Under the pieces are notes generated by a model. It saw nothing but the letters and a program-made list of their open reading frames with translations. It did not search any database and was not told where the DNA came from. A program made the position numbers and the translations under genes. Below are positions 18,754 through 28,630 of a DNA stretch of 64,000 bases, in pieces. The first letter of the stretch is position 1. Every line of letters starts with the position of its first letter. Source of the stretch: Rhizobiaceae bacterium (GTDB lineage: Bacteria > Pseudomonadota > Alphaproteobacteria > Rhizobiales > Rhizobiaceae); NCBI GenBank assembly GCA_025698895.1, contig JAILWO010000001.1:779001-843000 (forward strand), read 5' to 3'.

Positions 18754-19944
18754 ATGTTCATTCCCTTCTTCCTCGAACTGAAGGCGGCGCGCGTTCCGGT
18801 ATCGCTGCGCGAGTATCTCACCCTGCTGGAAGGCATGGGCGCCGACCTCGTCACCTATGACGTCGAAGGCTTCTACTATCTGGCCCGCTCTGCATTGGTG
18901 AAGGACGAGCGCCACATCGACCGTTTCGACCAGGTGTTCAGCCATGTATTCAAGGGCGTGGAAGCCGTTTCCGGCGAAGGCGCGGTCGATGTCGCCAACC
19001 TGCCTGAGGAGTGGCTGCGCAAGCTCGCCGAGAAACATCTGACGGAAGAAGAAAAGAAGCTTGTCGAGGCATTGGGCGGCTTCGACAAGCTGATGGAGAC
19101 GCTCAAGAAGCGGCTGGAGGAACAGAAGGGGCGCCACCAGGGCGGCTCGAAATGGATCGGCACGGCCGGCACCTCGCCCTTCGGCGCCTATGGCTACAAT
19201 CCGGAGGGCGTCAGGATCGGCCAGCACGAAAGCCGCCACCGCCGGGCAGTCAAGGTCTGGGACAAGCGCGAGTTCCGCAATTTCGACGACACCGTCGAAC
19301 TGGGGACACGCAACATCAAGATCGCCCTGAAGAGGCTCCGCCGCTGGGTGCGCGAGGGCGCCGACGAGGAACTGGACATTCCCGGCACGATCCATGCAAC
19401 CGCCGAACACGGCTATCTCGACGTGCAGACCCGGCCCGAGCGGCGCAACGCGGTGAAGCTGCTGATGTTCTTCGATGTCGGCGGCTCGATGGACGACCAC
19501 GTCAGAAGCGTGGAGGAGCTGTTCTCGGCCGCCCGTACCGAGTTCCGCCAGCTTGAGTATTTCTACTTCCACAACTGCCTCTATGAAGGCGTGTGGAAGG
19601 ACAATCGCCGCCGGCATTCCGAAGTCACGCCGACTTTCGACGTGCTTCACAAATACGGCCACGACTACAAGGTGATCTTCGTCGGCGATGCCGCGATGAG
19701 CCCCTATGAGATCGCCTATCCCGGCGGCTCGGTCGAACACTGGAATGCCGAGGCCGGCAGCGTGTGGCTGACGCGGGTGCTCCGGCAATGGCCGAACGCG
19801 GTGTGGCTCAATCCGGTGCGGGAGAAGCACTGGGGCTACACCCATTCGATCGGCATGATCCGCGAGATCTTCTCCGACCGCATGTATCCGCTGACGCTTT
19901 CAGGCCTGGAGACGGCCACGAAGGAACTGAGCCGCAAGCACTGA
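18754..19944 (+). CDS. VWA-domain protein (CoxE-like, COG3825)
   Basis: A 396-residue cytoplasmic protein. The N-terminal part (MFIPFFLELKAARVPVSLREYL) and a charged helical middle (about residues 80-140) precede a von Willebrand factor A domain. The metal-ion site reads D241-V-G243-G-S245, so the second position of the usual DxSxS is Gly, as often seen in COG3825. Relatives work with MoxR-type AAA+ ATPases as metal-insertion or assembly chaperones; no such ATPase is adjacent here apart from cobS 16 kb away. Role unknown. Confidence 0.82.
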   Translation: MFIPFFLELKAARVPVSLREYLTLLEGMGADLVTYDVEGFYYLARSALVKDERHIDRFDQVFSHVFKGVEAVSGEGAVDVANLPEEWLRKLAEKHLTEEEKKLVEALGGFDKLMETLKKRLEEQKGRHQGGSKWIGTAGTSPFGAYGYNPEGVRIGQHESRHRRAVKVWDKREFRNFDDTVELGTRNIKIALKRLRRWVREGADEELDIPGTIHATAEHGYLDVQTRPERRNAVKLLMFFDVGGSMDDHVRSVEELFSAARTEFRQLEYFYFHNCLYEGVWKDNRRRHSEVTPTFDVLHKYGHDYKVIFVGDAAMSPYEIAYPGGSVEHWNAEAGSVWLTRVLRQWPNAVWLNPVREKHWGYTHSIGMIREIFSDRMYPLTLSGLETATKELSRKH

Positions 19945-20017
19945 GCGGCGAACGGACCTTGGCAGCGGCGGCACCCGCGCACTAACTATCGTGTGGATGA
20001 TAATCGCGGAGCAGCCC

Positions 20018-20419
20018 ATGGACACGCGCGCCTATCCCGTCACCCGGACCGACGCCGAATGGCGCGCCCTCCTGACGCCCGAGCAATATTACATCATGCG
20101 CGAACATGGCACCGAGCGGCCGGGCAGTTGCGCCCTGCTCAACGAAAAGCGCGCCGGCACCTTCACTTGCGCCGGCTGCGACAGCCCTCTGTTCGAATCG
20201 AAGCTGAAATTCGAGAGCGGTACCGGCTGGCCTAGCTTCAACGAGCCCGTACCGGGGTCGGTCGAAACCGAAACCGACAGAAGCCATGGCATGGCGCGCA
20301 CCGAAGTCCATTGCGCGACCTGCGGCAGCCATCTGGGCCACGTCTTCCCCGATGGGCCGCCCCCGACCGGACTGCGCTACTGCATCAACGGGGTCGCGCT
20401 CAACTTCGAGCCGGCTTGA
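20018..20419 (+). CDS. msrB: Peptide-methionine (R)-S-oxide reductase MsrB
   Basis: A 133-residue MsrB that reduces methionine-R-sulfoxide in oxidised proteins. It has both zinc-binding pairs (CAGC, CATCG), the GTGWPSF substrate motif and the catalytic cysteine Cys122 in RYCINGVAL. I use the ATG at 20018, which has GGAG seven bases upstream; in-frame starts at 19991 (GTG) and 19997 (ATG) lack one. Confidence 0.96.
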   Translation: MDTRAYPVTRTDAEWRALLTPEQYYIMREHGTERPGSCALLNEKRAGTFTCAGCDSPLFESKLKFESGTGWPSFNEPVPGSVETETDRSHGMARTEVHCATCGSHLGHVFPDGPPPTGLRYCINGVALNFEPA

Positions 20420-20434
20420 GCGGCGGCCGGCCGG

Positions 20435-20695
20435 TCAAACCATGCCCAATGCGGCCTTGTAGAGGTCGAGGATCGCCTCTTCCTCCTGGCGCTCCGCCTG
20501 GTCCTTCTTACGCAGGCGAATGATCTGGCGGACGGCTTTGGTGTCGAAGCCCGAGCCCTTCATCTCGGCGAAAACATCCTTGATGTCATCGGCGATCGCC
20601 TGCTTGTCCTCTTCCAGCCGCTCGATGCGCTCGATGAAGGCGCGTAACTGGCCGGCGGCGACGGTCTGGCTGGTTTCCGTGATTTCGTCGGCCAT
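20435..20695 (-). CDS. gapR: GapR-family (DUF2312) nucleoid-associated protein
   Basis: An 86-residue, all-helical protein with the DUF2312 pattern ([19 protein letters not shown], then [21 protein letters not shown]). In Caulobacter GapR binds AT-rich, overtwisted DNA ahead of replication and transcription forks and helps topoisomerases. Length and sequence fit closely. GGAG precedes the ATG. Downstream it converges with msrB. Confidence 0.93.
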   Translation of the reverse strand: MADEITETSQTVAAGQLRAFIERIERLEEDKQAIADDIKDVFAEMKGSGFDTKAVRQIIRLRKKDQAERQEEEAILDLYKAALGMV

Positions 20696-20814
20696 GGGGC
20701 GTCTCCGTCGGTCGGGCTGGAATCGGTTCGGGAAAGGCGCGTTCGATGCCCGAACCCGGTCCTGCGGTCAAGCGATCCGGCAGGTCAAGTTTCGACGCAG
20801 CGCTGCGTAACGCG

Positions 20815-21123
20815 TCAGTGTCTTCCGGGCCGCGCTTTCTCGAAGGCCGCCGTCTGCTCGGGCGAGGCTTCTCGCTGATACTTCGCCTGCCACTCCGGAT
20901 AGGGCATGCCGTAGACGATCTCGCGCGATTGCTCCTTGCTGAGGACCGCACCGTCTGCCTCGGCCGCCTCCCGATACCAGTTCGACAGGCAGTTGCGGCA
21001 GAAGCCGGCGAGGTTCATCAGGTCGATGTTCTGAACGTCGGTTCGCTCGCGCAGATGCTCGAGCAACCGGCGGAACGCCGCGGCTTCGTAGTCGCGCTTC
21101 TGTTCGTCGGTCAGTCGTTCCAT
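20815..21123 (-). CDS. DUF1244 domain protein
   Basis: A 102-residue soluble protein with the DUF1244 core AAAFRRLLEHLRERTDVQNIDLMNLAGFCRNCLSNWY in its first two thirds (two cysteines, Cys43 and Cys46, in FCRNC) and GMPYPEWQAKYQ later. The conserved Cys-x2-Cys suggests metal or redox chemistry, but no function is known. Its start overlaps the end of the N-formylglutamate amidohydrolase gene by 13 bp, a conserved pairing in Rhizobiales. Confidence 0.85.
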   Translation of the reverse strand: MERLTDEQKRDYEAAAFRRLLEHLRERTDVQNIDLMNLAGFCRNCLSNWYREAAEADGAVLSKEQSREIVYGMPYPEWQAKYQREASPEQTAAFEKARPGRH

Positions 21124-21980
21124 GGCGTCGCTCCTTCCACTGGCCCGGTGCGCGAGCCGTGCTGTTTCGTCACATGCATATCGGGCATGGCATTTATCTC
21201 TTCAACGATCGGCGCGAGCCGGTCCGCCCATTCGTCCACCCCGCGCTGGTCCGCGATCAGGTCCTGCCTGATCTCCAGAAGGGCGTGGGCATAGCCCGGC
21301 ACGATCGCGTGCATGTACATCGTGTCACCCCTCAGGGCGCCGTCATAGGGTTCGTTGTCGCCCACCACCAGGTCCGGAACGGCGGCCAGCCGCTCCAGCA
21401 GGGGTCTTACCGCGCGCGGATCGGAATCCCACAGCACCCCGGCATGCCATGGGCGAACGCGCCCCTGCATCGTCGGCGTGAAGGAATGAAGCGAGAAAAT
21501 GAATGGCGCCGCGCCGCTGGCCCGCATGACATCGTCGATCAAGCGGGAGACGGCGCGATGATAGGGTCGGTAGCATCGGGCCAGTCGCCGCTCGCGCTCC
21601 TCTGGCGAGATCGGATAGTTGGCCGCGATGACGGTCCCGTCATAGAGCTGGCGGATGAGCGTCGGGTCGTCCGCGCCGCGGTTCGGATCGATCAGAAGCC
21701 GCGAGAAGCCCGCCATGACAGCCGGCGCCCCGGTCCGGGATGCGAGAGCCCGGGCGAGCGCCTCGATGCCGATATCATAGGCGATATGGCGCTCGAACTC
21801 CGAAGCCGGAAGTCCGAGCGTGCCATAGGCGGGCGGCAGCAGGTTCCTGGCATGATCGGCGATGATGACCAGTCCCAACGATGGATCGCCTGCCACGACC
21901 TCGAAAGGGGCAAAACCGTCAAAAGGGTCGACGGATGCCGGGCGTGAGGCTGTGGGGTCTGGCGGCGCGGTCTCGGACAT
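21111..21980 (-). CDS. N-formylglutamate amidohydrolase family protein
   Basis: A 289-residue enzyme of the PF05013 family. It contains ADHARNLLPPAYGTLGL near residue 42, the DIGIEALARAL helix, GFSRLLIDPNRG, and FIFSLHSFTPTMQG with the likely metal-binding histidine. Characterised relatives cleave N-formyl-L-glutamate to formate and glutamate in histidine breakdown, but the hut genes are not nearby, so the true substrate is uncertain. It overlaps the DUF1244 gene downstream. The upstream region to the DUF1036 gene (170 bp) is a divergent promoter region. Confidence 0.85.
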   Translation of the reverse strand: MSETAPPDPTASRPASVDPFDGFAPFEVVAGDPSLGLVIIADHARNLLPPAYGTLGLPASEFERHIAYDIGIEALARALASRTGAPAVMAGFSRLLIDPNRGADDPTLIRQLYDGTVIAANYPISPEERERRLARCYRPYHRAVSRLIDDVMRASGAAPFIFSLHSFTPTMQGRVRPWHAGVLWDSDPRAVRPLLERLAAVPDLVVGDNEPYDGALRGDTMYMHAIVPGYAHALLEIRQDLIADQRGVDEWADRLAPIVEEINAMPDMHVTKQHGSRTGPVEGATPWND

Positions 21981-22150
21981 CGCCGACCTATCGGCCAGTT
22001 TAAGACGGCTTTCAATGCCGCGCTTTGGCCAATCTTTGGGCGGATGCCCGCTTGGGCGATCCGCGTTGACAGGCGCGGATGCATTGCGGAAAAAGGCCAG
22101 GCCGACTCTAACCGATTTAGGATGGCGAGGGCCTCTGGGCGGCGCGGGCG

Positions 22151-22734
22151 ATGAAGATACGGATGGTTTCCACACTCACTCGGATTGCCGGCCGCCTGCG
22201 CGGCATCGCGCTGGCCATCATCCTGGCGGCGGGATCGTTGCCGCTTCTGCCCGGCGACGCAGCGGCCGATTTCCGGGTCTGCAACGCCACGCGCTCTCTG
22301 GTCGGCGTTGCCATCGGTTATCGCGCGGCGTCGGGCTGGATCACCGAAGGCTGGTGGCATGTCGAGGGCTCGACGTGCAAAACGCTGATCGAGGGGCCCT
22401 TGTCGTCGCGCTACTACTATCTCTACGCGGAAGACGCACAGCGTGGCGGACGCTGGGACGGGCCGATCGACATGTGCGTGGCTGAGCGGGAGTTCAAGAT
22501 CGCCAACACCAACGACTGCTTCGCCCGCGGCTTCCAGCGCGCCGGTTTCCAGGAATACGACACCGGCCAGCAGTCGAGCTGGATGGTGCAACTGACGGAC
22601 GAACCTGCGCCCGGCCTGTCCTCGCCGGTCGGCAACGGTCCCGTCAGCCCCGTCCCCGCCACCACGCCGGACGGAGAAACCGCAGGCGAATCCGCCGAAG
22701 AACCGGCACAGGACACGAACGGATCGGGCGACGA

Positions 22735-22738
<4 letters not shown>
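22151..22738 (+). CDS. DUF1036 exported protein
   Basis: A 195-residue protein with a signal peptide (to about residue 40, ending AAA before DFRVCN) and a DUF1036 domain: FRVCNATRSLVGVAIGY, EGWWHVEGSTCKTL and YYYLYAEDAQRGG are its hallmarks. The tail from about 150 is Pro/Glu-rich. Several cysteines suggest a disulfide-bonded periplasmic protein. Function unknown. It overlaps pyk by four bases; this pairing is usual in Rhizobiales. A possible -35 TTGACA lies at 22066-22071 without a convincing -10. Confidence 0.85.
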
Positions 22739-24174
<1,436 letters not shown>

Positions 24175-25242
24175 TCAACCTGCATCGCCGACCGGCATCG
24201 GCGGACCGAGATCGGGGCATTCCGTCTCCGGCCCGAACGCGTCATCGGCGATCCGCGCCTCCACGGCGCGGGCGACCGCATCGAGGTCCACGGAACGGCC
24301 GGCTACCGTCTCGATCGCAGCGATTGCCAGATCGGGCGCGACCCAGTCGGGTTTATGACCGAGATTACGCACCCGGACCAATCTGGCGCCGGCGATGTCG
24401 CGCGCCAGCCCCTCGGAGTGGATTTCCTCGTAGACGACCTTGTCCCGGTCGCCGGTGACGACAACGGTCGGCGCCGCGATCTCCGGGTAACGCGGCGCAT
24501 GACCGACGACATGGCGATAGAGGCCGGCTACATCGATCGAATTGGCACGGAAAGCCGCGGGTCTGAGAACCAGTTCGATGCCCGTCTCGTCCAGATAGGC
24601 GGCCGGAGCGCGGTTGGGCGAGAAGACGCAATCGGTCGCGGCCCTGATCCTCAGCTTCGCGGCTGGATAGGCCAGCGTGCTGGCGAAAAGCCGGCCGAGC
24701 AGCGGCCGCGCGGCCAGGTCGTTGTACCAGGACGTGCCGCCGCCTGGCCAGGGATGGCTCGCAGGCGCCAGGAGGACGAGCCCGGCCACCGCCTCCGGGT
24801 GCTCGACCGCGAGGCTGGTGGTGACGGCCGCGCCGAAGGAATGCCCCACGATGATCGCACGCTCTATCCCCACATGCCGCATCAGCCCGACGATCGTGCC
24901 TGCCTGCTTGTCCGGCGTGTCGTTGCCGACGCCACGTCCGGACCAGCCGTGACCCGGTCGGTCGAGGAAGAGCAGTTCCGCGCGTCCCTCGAGCAGTCGG
25001 CGAAAGGGCGTCATCTGGTCGCGCAGGTTGCTGCTCGCCCCGTGGATGAAAACGACAGGCGGCAGATCGGCCCCGGCATGCGCGGGTACATGCAGGTAGT
25101 GTATGCGCGCGCCGCCGATCTCGGCGAAGCCGCCGACGGGCGGAAAGCGCCGCTCGATCATCCACGCGCCGATTCGCGTAATGCCGACCAGAAGGAAAAT
25201 GGCCGCCAGAAGAAAGGCGGCGAGCGCGGTTGCCAGGTTCAT
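24175..25242 (-). CDS. Membrane-anchored alpha/beta hydrolase
   Basis: A 355-residue protein: an N-terminal membrane helix (residues 3-24) followed by an alpha/beta hydrolase domain. The oxyanion segment FIHGASSN, the nucleophile elbow GHSFGA with Ser135, the acid in TGDRDKVV and the histidine in NLGHKPDWV are all present, so an active esterase/lipase/peptidase-type enzyme is likely. The substrate is unknown. It converges with pyk with no gap. Confidence 0.85.
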   Translation of the reverse strand: MNLATALAAFLLAAIFLLVGITRIGAWMIERRFPPVGGFAEIGGARIHYLHVPAHAGADLPPVVFIHGASSNLRDQMTPFRRLLEGRAELLFLDRPGHGWSGRGVGNDTPDKQAGTIVGLMRHVGIERAIIVGHSFGAAVTTSLAVEHPEAVAGLVLLAPASHPWPGGGTSWYNDLAARPLLGRLFASTLAYPAAKLRIRAATDCVFSPNRAPAAYLDETGIELVLRPAAFRANSIDVAGLYRHVVGHAPRYPEIAAPTVVVTGDRDKVVYEEIHSEGLARDIAGARLVRVRNLGHKPDWVAPDLAIAAIETVAGRSVDLDAVARAVEARIADDAFGPETECPDLGPPMPVGDAG

Positions 25243-25300
25243 GCCCGACGATGACGCCTGGCCCGGGCGATCGTCGACAACCGCCTGCGGCCCCCGGGCC

Positions 25301-25894
25301 TCAAATCCTGTCGCCCGCCAGTTCGTCAGCGAGTTTGCCGACTTCCTCCTGTGCGGCGCGCATCATCGGATAGACCTCAAGGACCCGTTCATAGGCTCTC
25401 AGCGCCAGTTCCTTCTCGCCGGTCTCCTTCAGGATCGAGGCCATGCCGGTAAGCGCGCCGAAATGGCGCGGTTCCAGTCGCAGCGTCCGCTCGATGTCGG
25501 ACATAGCCTTTGAATAGCTGTCCATCATGAAATGAACCGTGGCGCGCCGGTTCCACGCCTCCGCATAACCTGGCTTCAAGACGATCGCCTGATCCAGGAA
25601 ATCAAGCGCGACGTCGAACTTCTTCTCCTTTGTCGCCTCTTCCGACCAATGCATCATCAGGTCGACCGTGGCGCTGCCGGAGCGGAACCATTCCCGCCAG
25701 ATGCGTTGAGATATCCGTTCGGCCGCCCTTTCGTTGCGCTCGCGCTTGAGATCACGAAACAACTCGTCGAGACGCTCCGCATGCTCTTCCTCGAAGGGCT
25801 TGGCGGCCATGTCTCCTGCGGGAAGGTCCTGCGCGCCGGTCGGGACGGGCGACGCGATCAGAAGTGCGGCAAGAACGGGCATAAAGGTGCGCAT
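25301..25894 (-). CDS. Exported TPR-repeat protein
   Basis: A 197-residue protein with a signal peptide (to about residue 21) and two or three tetratricopeptide repeats between residues 90 and 180 (ALDFLDQAIVLKPGYAEAWNRRA and ALRAYERVLEVYPMM are typical). Such proteins act as periplasmic protein-protein scaffolds. No specific partner can be named. It stands alone between the hydrolase and rpmJ. Confidence 0.83.
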   Translation of the reverse strand: MRTFMPVLAALLIASPVPTGAQDLPAGDMAAKPFEEEHAERLDELFRDLKRERNERAAERISQRIWREWFRSGSATVDLMMHWSEEATKEKKFDVALDFLDQAIVLKPGYAEAWNRRATVHFMMDSYSKAMSDIERTLRLEPRHFGALTGMASILKETGEKELALRAYERVLEVYPMMRAAQEEVGKLADELAGDRI

Positions 25895-25953
25895 ACGCGG
25901 AGTCTAGTTCCGCGCGGCGAACCGTCCAAGTGAAAAAGCCGTGAGCCGGAAGG

Positions 25954-26079
25954 TCAGCCCTGGCGCGCCTTGAAGCGGGGATTCGACTTGTTGATGATGT
26001 AGATGCGGCCCTTGCGACGAACCATGCGGTTTTCGCGGTGGCGGCTCTTGAGGGCCTTGAGCGAGTTCTTGATCTTCAT
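25954..26079 (-). CDS. rpmJ: 50S ribosomal protein L36
   Basis: A 41-residue protein reading [19 protein letters not shown], then [22 protein letters not shown]. This is the alphaproteobacterial form of L36, in which the zinc-binding cysteines of the classical form are missing and length is 41 rather than 37-38. It lies alone on the minus strand, 98 bp after purK. A hairpin between the two genes could end purK transcription and leave rpmJ to its own promoter. Confidence 0.95.
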   Translation of the reverse strand: MKIKNSLKALKSRHRENRMVRRKGRIYIINKSNPRFKARQG

Positions 26080-26110
26080 CGGTCTTGTCCGAACGGAGGG
26101 CCGGTGGGGC

Positions 26111-26138
26111 CAAAAGCAAGGCGCGCCCGAGGCGCGCC
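26111..26138 (-). terminator. Probable terminator after purK
   Basis: On the minus strand two GGCGCGCC arms (26138-26131 and 26127-26120) form an 8-bp stem with a 3-nt loop, followed by TTGCTTTTG. The T-rich stretch is moderate, so this is a likely but not perfect Rho-independent terminator. Confidence 0.6.
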
Positions 26139-26177
26139 GAAATCGTGCCGGCTCTTAGACGACGAGCGGTGGCGATG

Positions 26178-27269
26178 TCAACCGCGACGGGGCAATTCCC
26201 GCTGCTTCAAGCGCGTCACATGTCCCATCTTGCGGCCTGGCCGCGTCTCGGTCTTGCCGTAGAGATGCAGCACGGCGTCGACCTCGCGCAGGATCACGGA
26301 TGCCTGATCCACGTCGTCGCCGATCAGATTTTCCATCACGCAGTCGCTGTGCCGGCGGGTATCGCCGAGCGGCAAGCCGCAAATCGCGCGTATATGCTGC
26401 TCGAACTGCGATACCGCGCAGGCCGCCTCCGTCCAGTGGCCGGAATTGTGGACGCGCGGCGCGAACTCATTGGCAATGACGGAGCCGTCCGGCAGCACGA
26501 AGAACTCGACCCCGACAATGCCGACATAATCGAGCCGTTCCAGTAGGCGCCGGGTCGCCGCGCCCGCCGCCTCGATGGTGGCGGCGGGGGTGGCAACCGG
26601 CACGGTCGAGGTTCGCAATATGCCGTCGCGATGGACATTCTCGGCCGGATCGTAGAGCGCGATCGAACCGTCCCGGCCGCGCACGCCGATGACCGAGATC
26701 TCACGCTCGAAACCGACCAACCCTTCCAGGATCAGTTCGTCCGTGCCCATCGCGTCGAAGACCGTCTCCACCGCTTCGGGGCCGCGGAAGACGTGCTGGC
26801 CCTTGCCGTCATAACCGAAGCGGCGGGTCTTGAGCACGCCTTGGCCTCCAAACTCCGCCAGCGCCGCCTTCAACTCGTCGGCCGTCGCCACGGCGCGGAA
26901 CGGCGCGGTCGCGATACCCGCATCGTTGAGGAAGGTCTTTTCCGCCAGCCTGTCCTGCGAGACCGCAAGCGCGGCGGGTGGCGGGAAGACGGATACTTTC
27001 TGGGCCAGCGCCTCGGCGGCGGCGACGGGAACGTTTTCGAACTCGTAAGTCACGACGGCGCATTCGGCAGCCAGTTCCTCGAGTGCTGACGGATTGTCGT
27101 AATCGGCCGCGATCTGCCGGTCTGCCACCTGGTGGGCCGGACAATGGGCCTGTGGCTCCAGCACGAGGGTGTGATAGCTGAGACGCGCGGCGGCCATGGC
27201 CAGCATGCGGCCCAGCTGTCCGCCGCCGATAATGCCGATGGTCGAGCCGGGCGACAGCGGTTCGGTCAC
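26178..27269 (-). CDS. purK: 5-(carboxyamino)imidazole ribonucleotide synthase
   Basis: PurK, an ATP-grasp enzyme, makes N5-carboxy-AIR from AIR, bicarbonate and ATP in purine synthesis. The 363-residue protein has the N-terminal [18 protein letters not shown] motif, the YDGKGQHVF phosphate-binding loop (near residue 153) and [31 protein letters not shown] with the metal-binding acidic residues. It starts with GTG at 27269, overlapping the purE stop (GTGA), so the two are coupled. Confidence 0.97.
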   Translation of the reverse strand: MTEPLSPGSTIGIIGGGQLGRMLAMAAARLSYHTLVLEPQAHCPAHQVADRQIAADYDNPSALEELAAECAVVTYEFENVPVAAAEALAQKVSVFPPPAALAVSQDRLAEKTFLNDAGIATAPFRAVATADELKAALAEFGGQGVLKTRRFGYDGKGQHVFRGPEAVETVFDAMGTDELILEGLVGFEREISVIGVRGRDGSIALYDPAENVHRDGILRTSTVPVATPAATIEAAGAATRRLLERLDYVGIVGVEFFVLPDGSVIANEFAPRVHNSGHWTEAACAVSQFEQHIRAICGLPLGDTRRHSDCVMENLIGDDVDQASVILREVDAVLHLYGKTETRPGRKMGHVTRLKQRELPRRG

Positions 27270-27763
27270 GGCTCGTCCTTCGGCTCCGTGGCCACCGAGG
27301 CCGTCTGCTCGGCGCGGAAGGCATCGAGCCGCCCGGCCAGCACCTCGTCCGACAACGCCAGCACCGCGGTCGCCATCAGCGCGGCGTTGACGGCGCCGGC
27401 GCGCCCGATCGCCAGCGTGCCGACCGGAATGCCAGCCGGCATCTGCACGATGGACAGGAGCGAATCCTGCCCCGACAGCGCCTTGGATTCGACCGGCACG
27501 CCGAAGACCGGAAGCGGGGTAAGCGCCGCCGTCATACCGGGAAGATGAGCTGCTCCACCGGCGCCGGCCACGATCACCCGATATCCGGCGTCCTTGGCGC
27601 TCCGTGCGAAATCATAGAGCCGGTCGGGTGTGCGATGCGCCGAGACGATTCGTGCGTGGAAAGAAACGCCGAGTTTTTCGAGTGTTTCGGCCGCGTGGCG
27701 CATCGTCGCCCAGTCGGACTGGCTGCCCATGAGGATCGCCACGTCGGCGCGGTCTGCGGTCAT
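27266..27763 (-). CDS. purE: N5-carboxyaminoimidazole ribonucleotide mutase
   Basis: Class I PurE converts N5-CAIR to CAIR right after PurK. The 165-residue protein has [14 protein letters not shown], the [13 protein letters not shown] substrate loop and [11 protein letters not shown], all hallmark segments. I use the ATG at 27763; a TTG at 27787 would add eight residues (PDDPDTR...) and cannot be excluded because neither start has a strong ribosome binding site. Confidence 0.96.
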   Translation of the reverse strand: MTADRADVAILMGSQSDWATMRHAAETLEKLGVSFHARIVSAHRTPDRLYDFARSAKDAGYRVIVAGAGGAAHLPGMTAALTPLPVFGVPVESKALSGQDSLLSIVQMPAGIPVGTLAIGRAGAVNAALMATAVLALSDEVLAGRLDAFRAEQTASVATEPKDEP

Positions 27764-27779
27764 TCTGGTATCCGGATCG

Positions 27780-27983
27780 TCAGGCAATGATATCGGGAAT
27801 CAGCTTGTCCTCGAGCTCGAGGAGCCGGTCCTTCATGGCGAGTTTCTTCTTTTTCAGGCGCTGGATGCGCAGCGGATCGCCACCTACCGCGATCATGGCG
27901 GTGATCGCAGCGTCGAGGTCGGCATGATCCTGCTTGAGGCGTGCATATTCCAGGCGAAGATCGGCCTGTTCCTGTTCCGACAT
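27780..27983 (-). CDS. YdcH family (DUF465) small helical protein
   Basis: A 67-residue helical protein with the DUF465 pattern: [16 protein letters not shown] in the first half and [26 protein letters not shown] in the second, predicted to form a two-helix coiled coil. Function unknown. It is 16 bp before purE and a second member of the same family lies divergently 240 bp away. Confidence 0.85.
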   Translation of the reverse strand: MSEQEQADLRLEYARLKQDHADLDAAITAMIAVGGDPLRIQRLKKKKLAMKDRLLELEDKLIPDIIA

Positions 27984-28222
27984 CGTCACCTTTATCCGGG
28001 GACCGGGCGATTTTTGCGGGTCCGCGCGCAAGCCGCGAGCCGGGCCCGTCAGAGCCCCGCCAAGCGGCTGCCGCATATCACATTTCCCAAGATTGCGAAA
28101 TGCTACCACGAGACATTCGACAACCATCGGCGCCGATGGCAAAATACCGGATGGCCGCCATGAAGGTGCCGCCTTCGTCGTGTCTCCTGGCGGCCCGCGA
28201 GGAGAAGAAGGGAGAATGATTC

Positions 28223-28402
28223 ATGGCTCTTGAATCCCATCTTGCCGAACTGAAGAAGAAGCATGGCGAAATCGAGCGTGAGCTCGACGAGGCGATGCTT
28301 CATCCATCGATCGACGATCTGGAAATCGCGGCGTTGAAGCGACGCAAGTTGGCTATCAAGGACGAAATGCAAAAGATCAGGTCGGTGCATACCACCCACT
28401 GA
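28223..28402 (+). CDS. Second YdcH family (DUF465) small helical protein
   Basis: A 59-residue protein: MALESHLAELKKKHGEIERE, then DEAMLHPSIDDLEIAALKRRKLAIKDEMQKI. It shares the H-x-ELDxAI..., LKRRKLxxKDE core with the DUF465 gene on the opposite strand, so the pair arose by duplication or are standard paralogs. GGGAG lies upstream of the ATG. The following 228 bp to the UxaA gene carry no other gene that I can see. Confidence 0.82.
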   Translation: MALESHLAELKKKHGEIERELDEAMLHPSIDDLEIAALKRRKLAIKDEMQKIRSVHTTH

Positions 28403-28630
28403 TCCGGAATCGTAACTGATCCCTGCTCAGGCGACATGCCCGGTGGCTGCCGGCCATCGGGCAAAGGGGATGTTGGGTTTCGCTTCGCTCGCGCGTCCGC
28501 CGGAACGGGAAGCCTCCGGGGACGTAATCCGGTGAACGGGCCGGCATCCTGCCAATGCGGCGGGCACCAAGCTTTCCCGTTAGCTGACATGGTAGTATAG
28601 CAGCACGCGAATAAACCCGCTGGTGCTTTC

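Noticed and set aside
20796-20809. 14-bp perfect palindrome ACGCAGCGCTGCGT upstream of gapR
   Set aside because: No loop or T-run for a terminator and only one copy seen; in GC-rich DNA this may be chance, so I do not call it an operator.
22066-22094. TTGACA followed by GAAAAA as a promoter for the DUF1036-pyk unit
   Set aside because: The -10 region does not resemble TATAAT; too weak to list as a feature.
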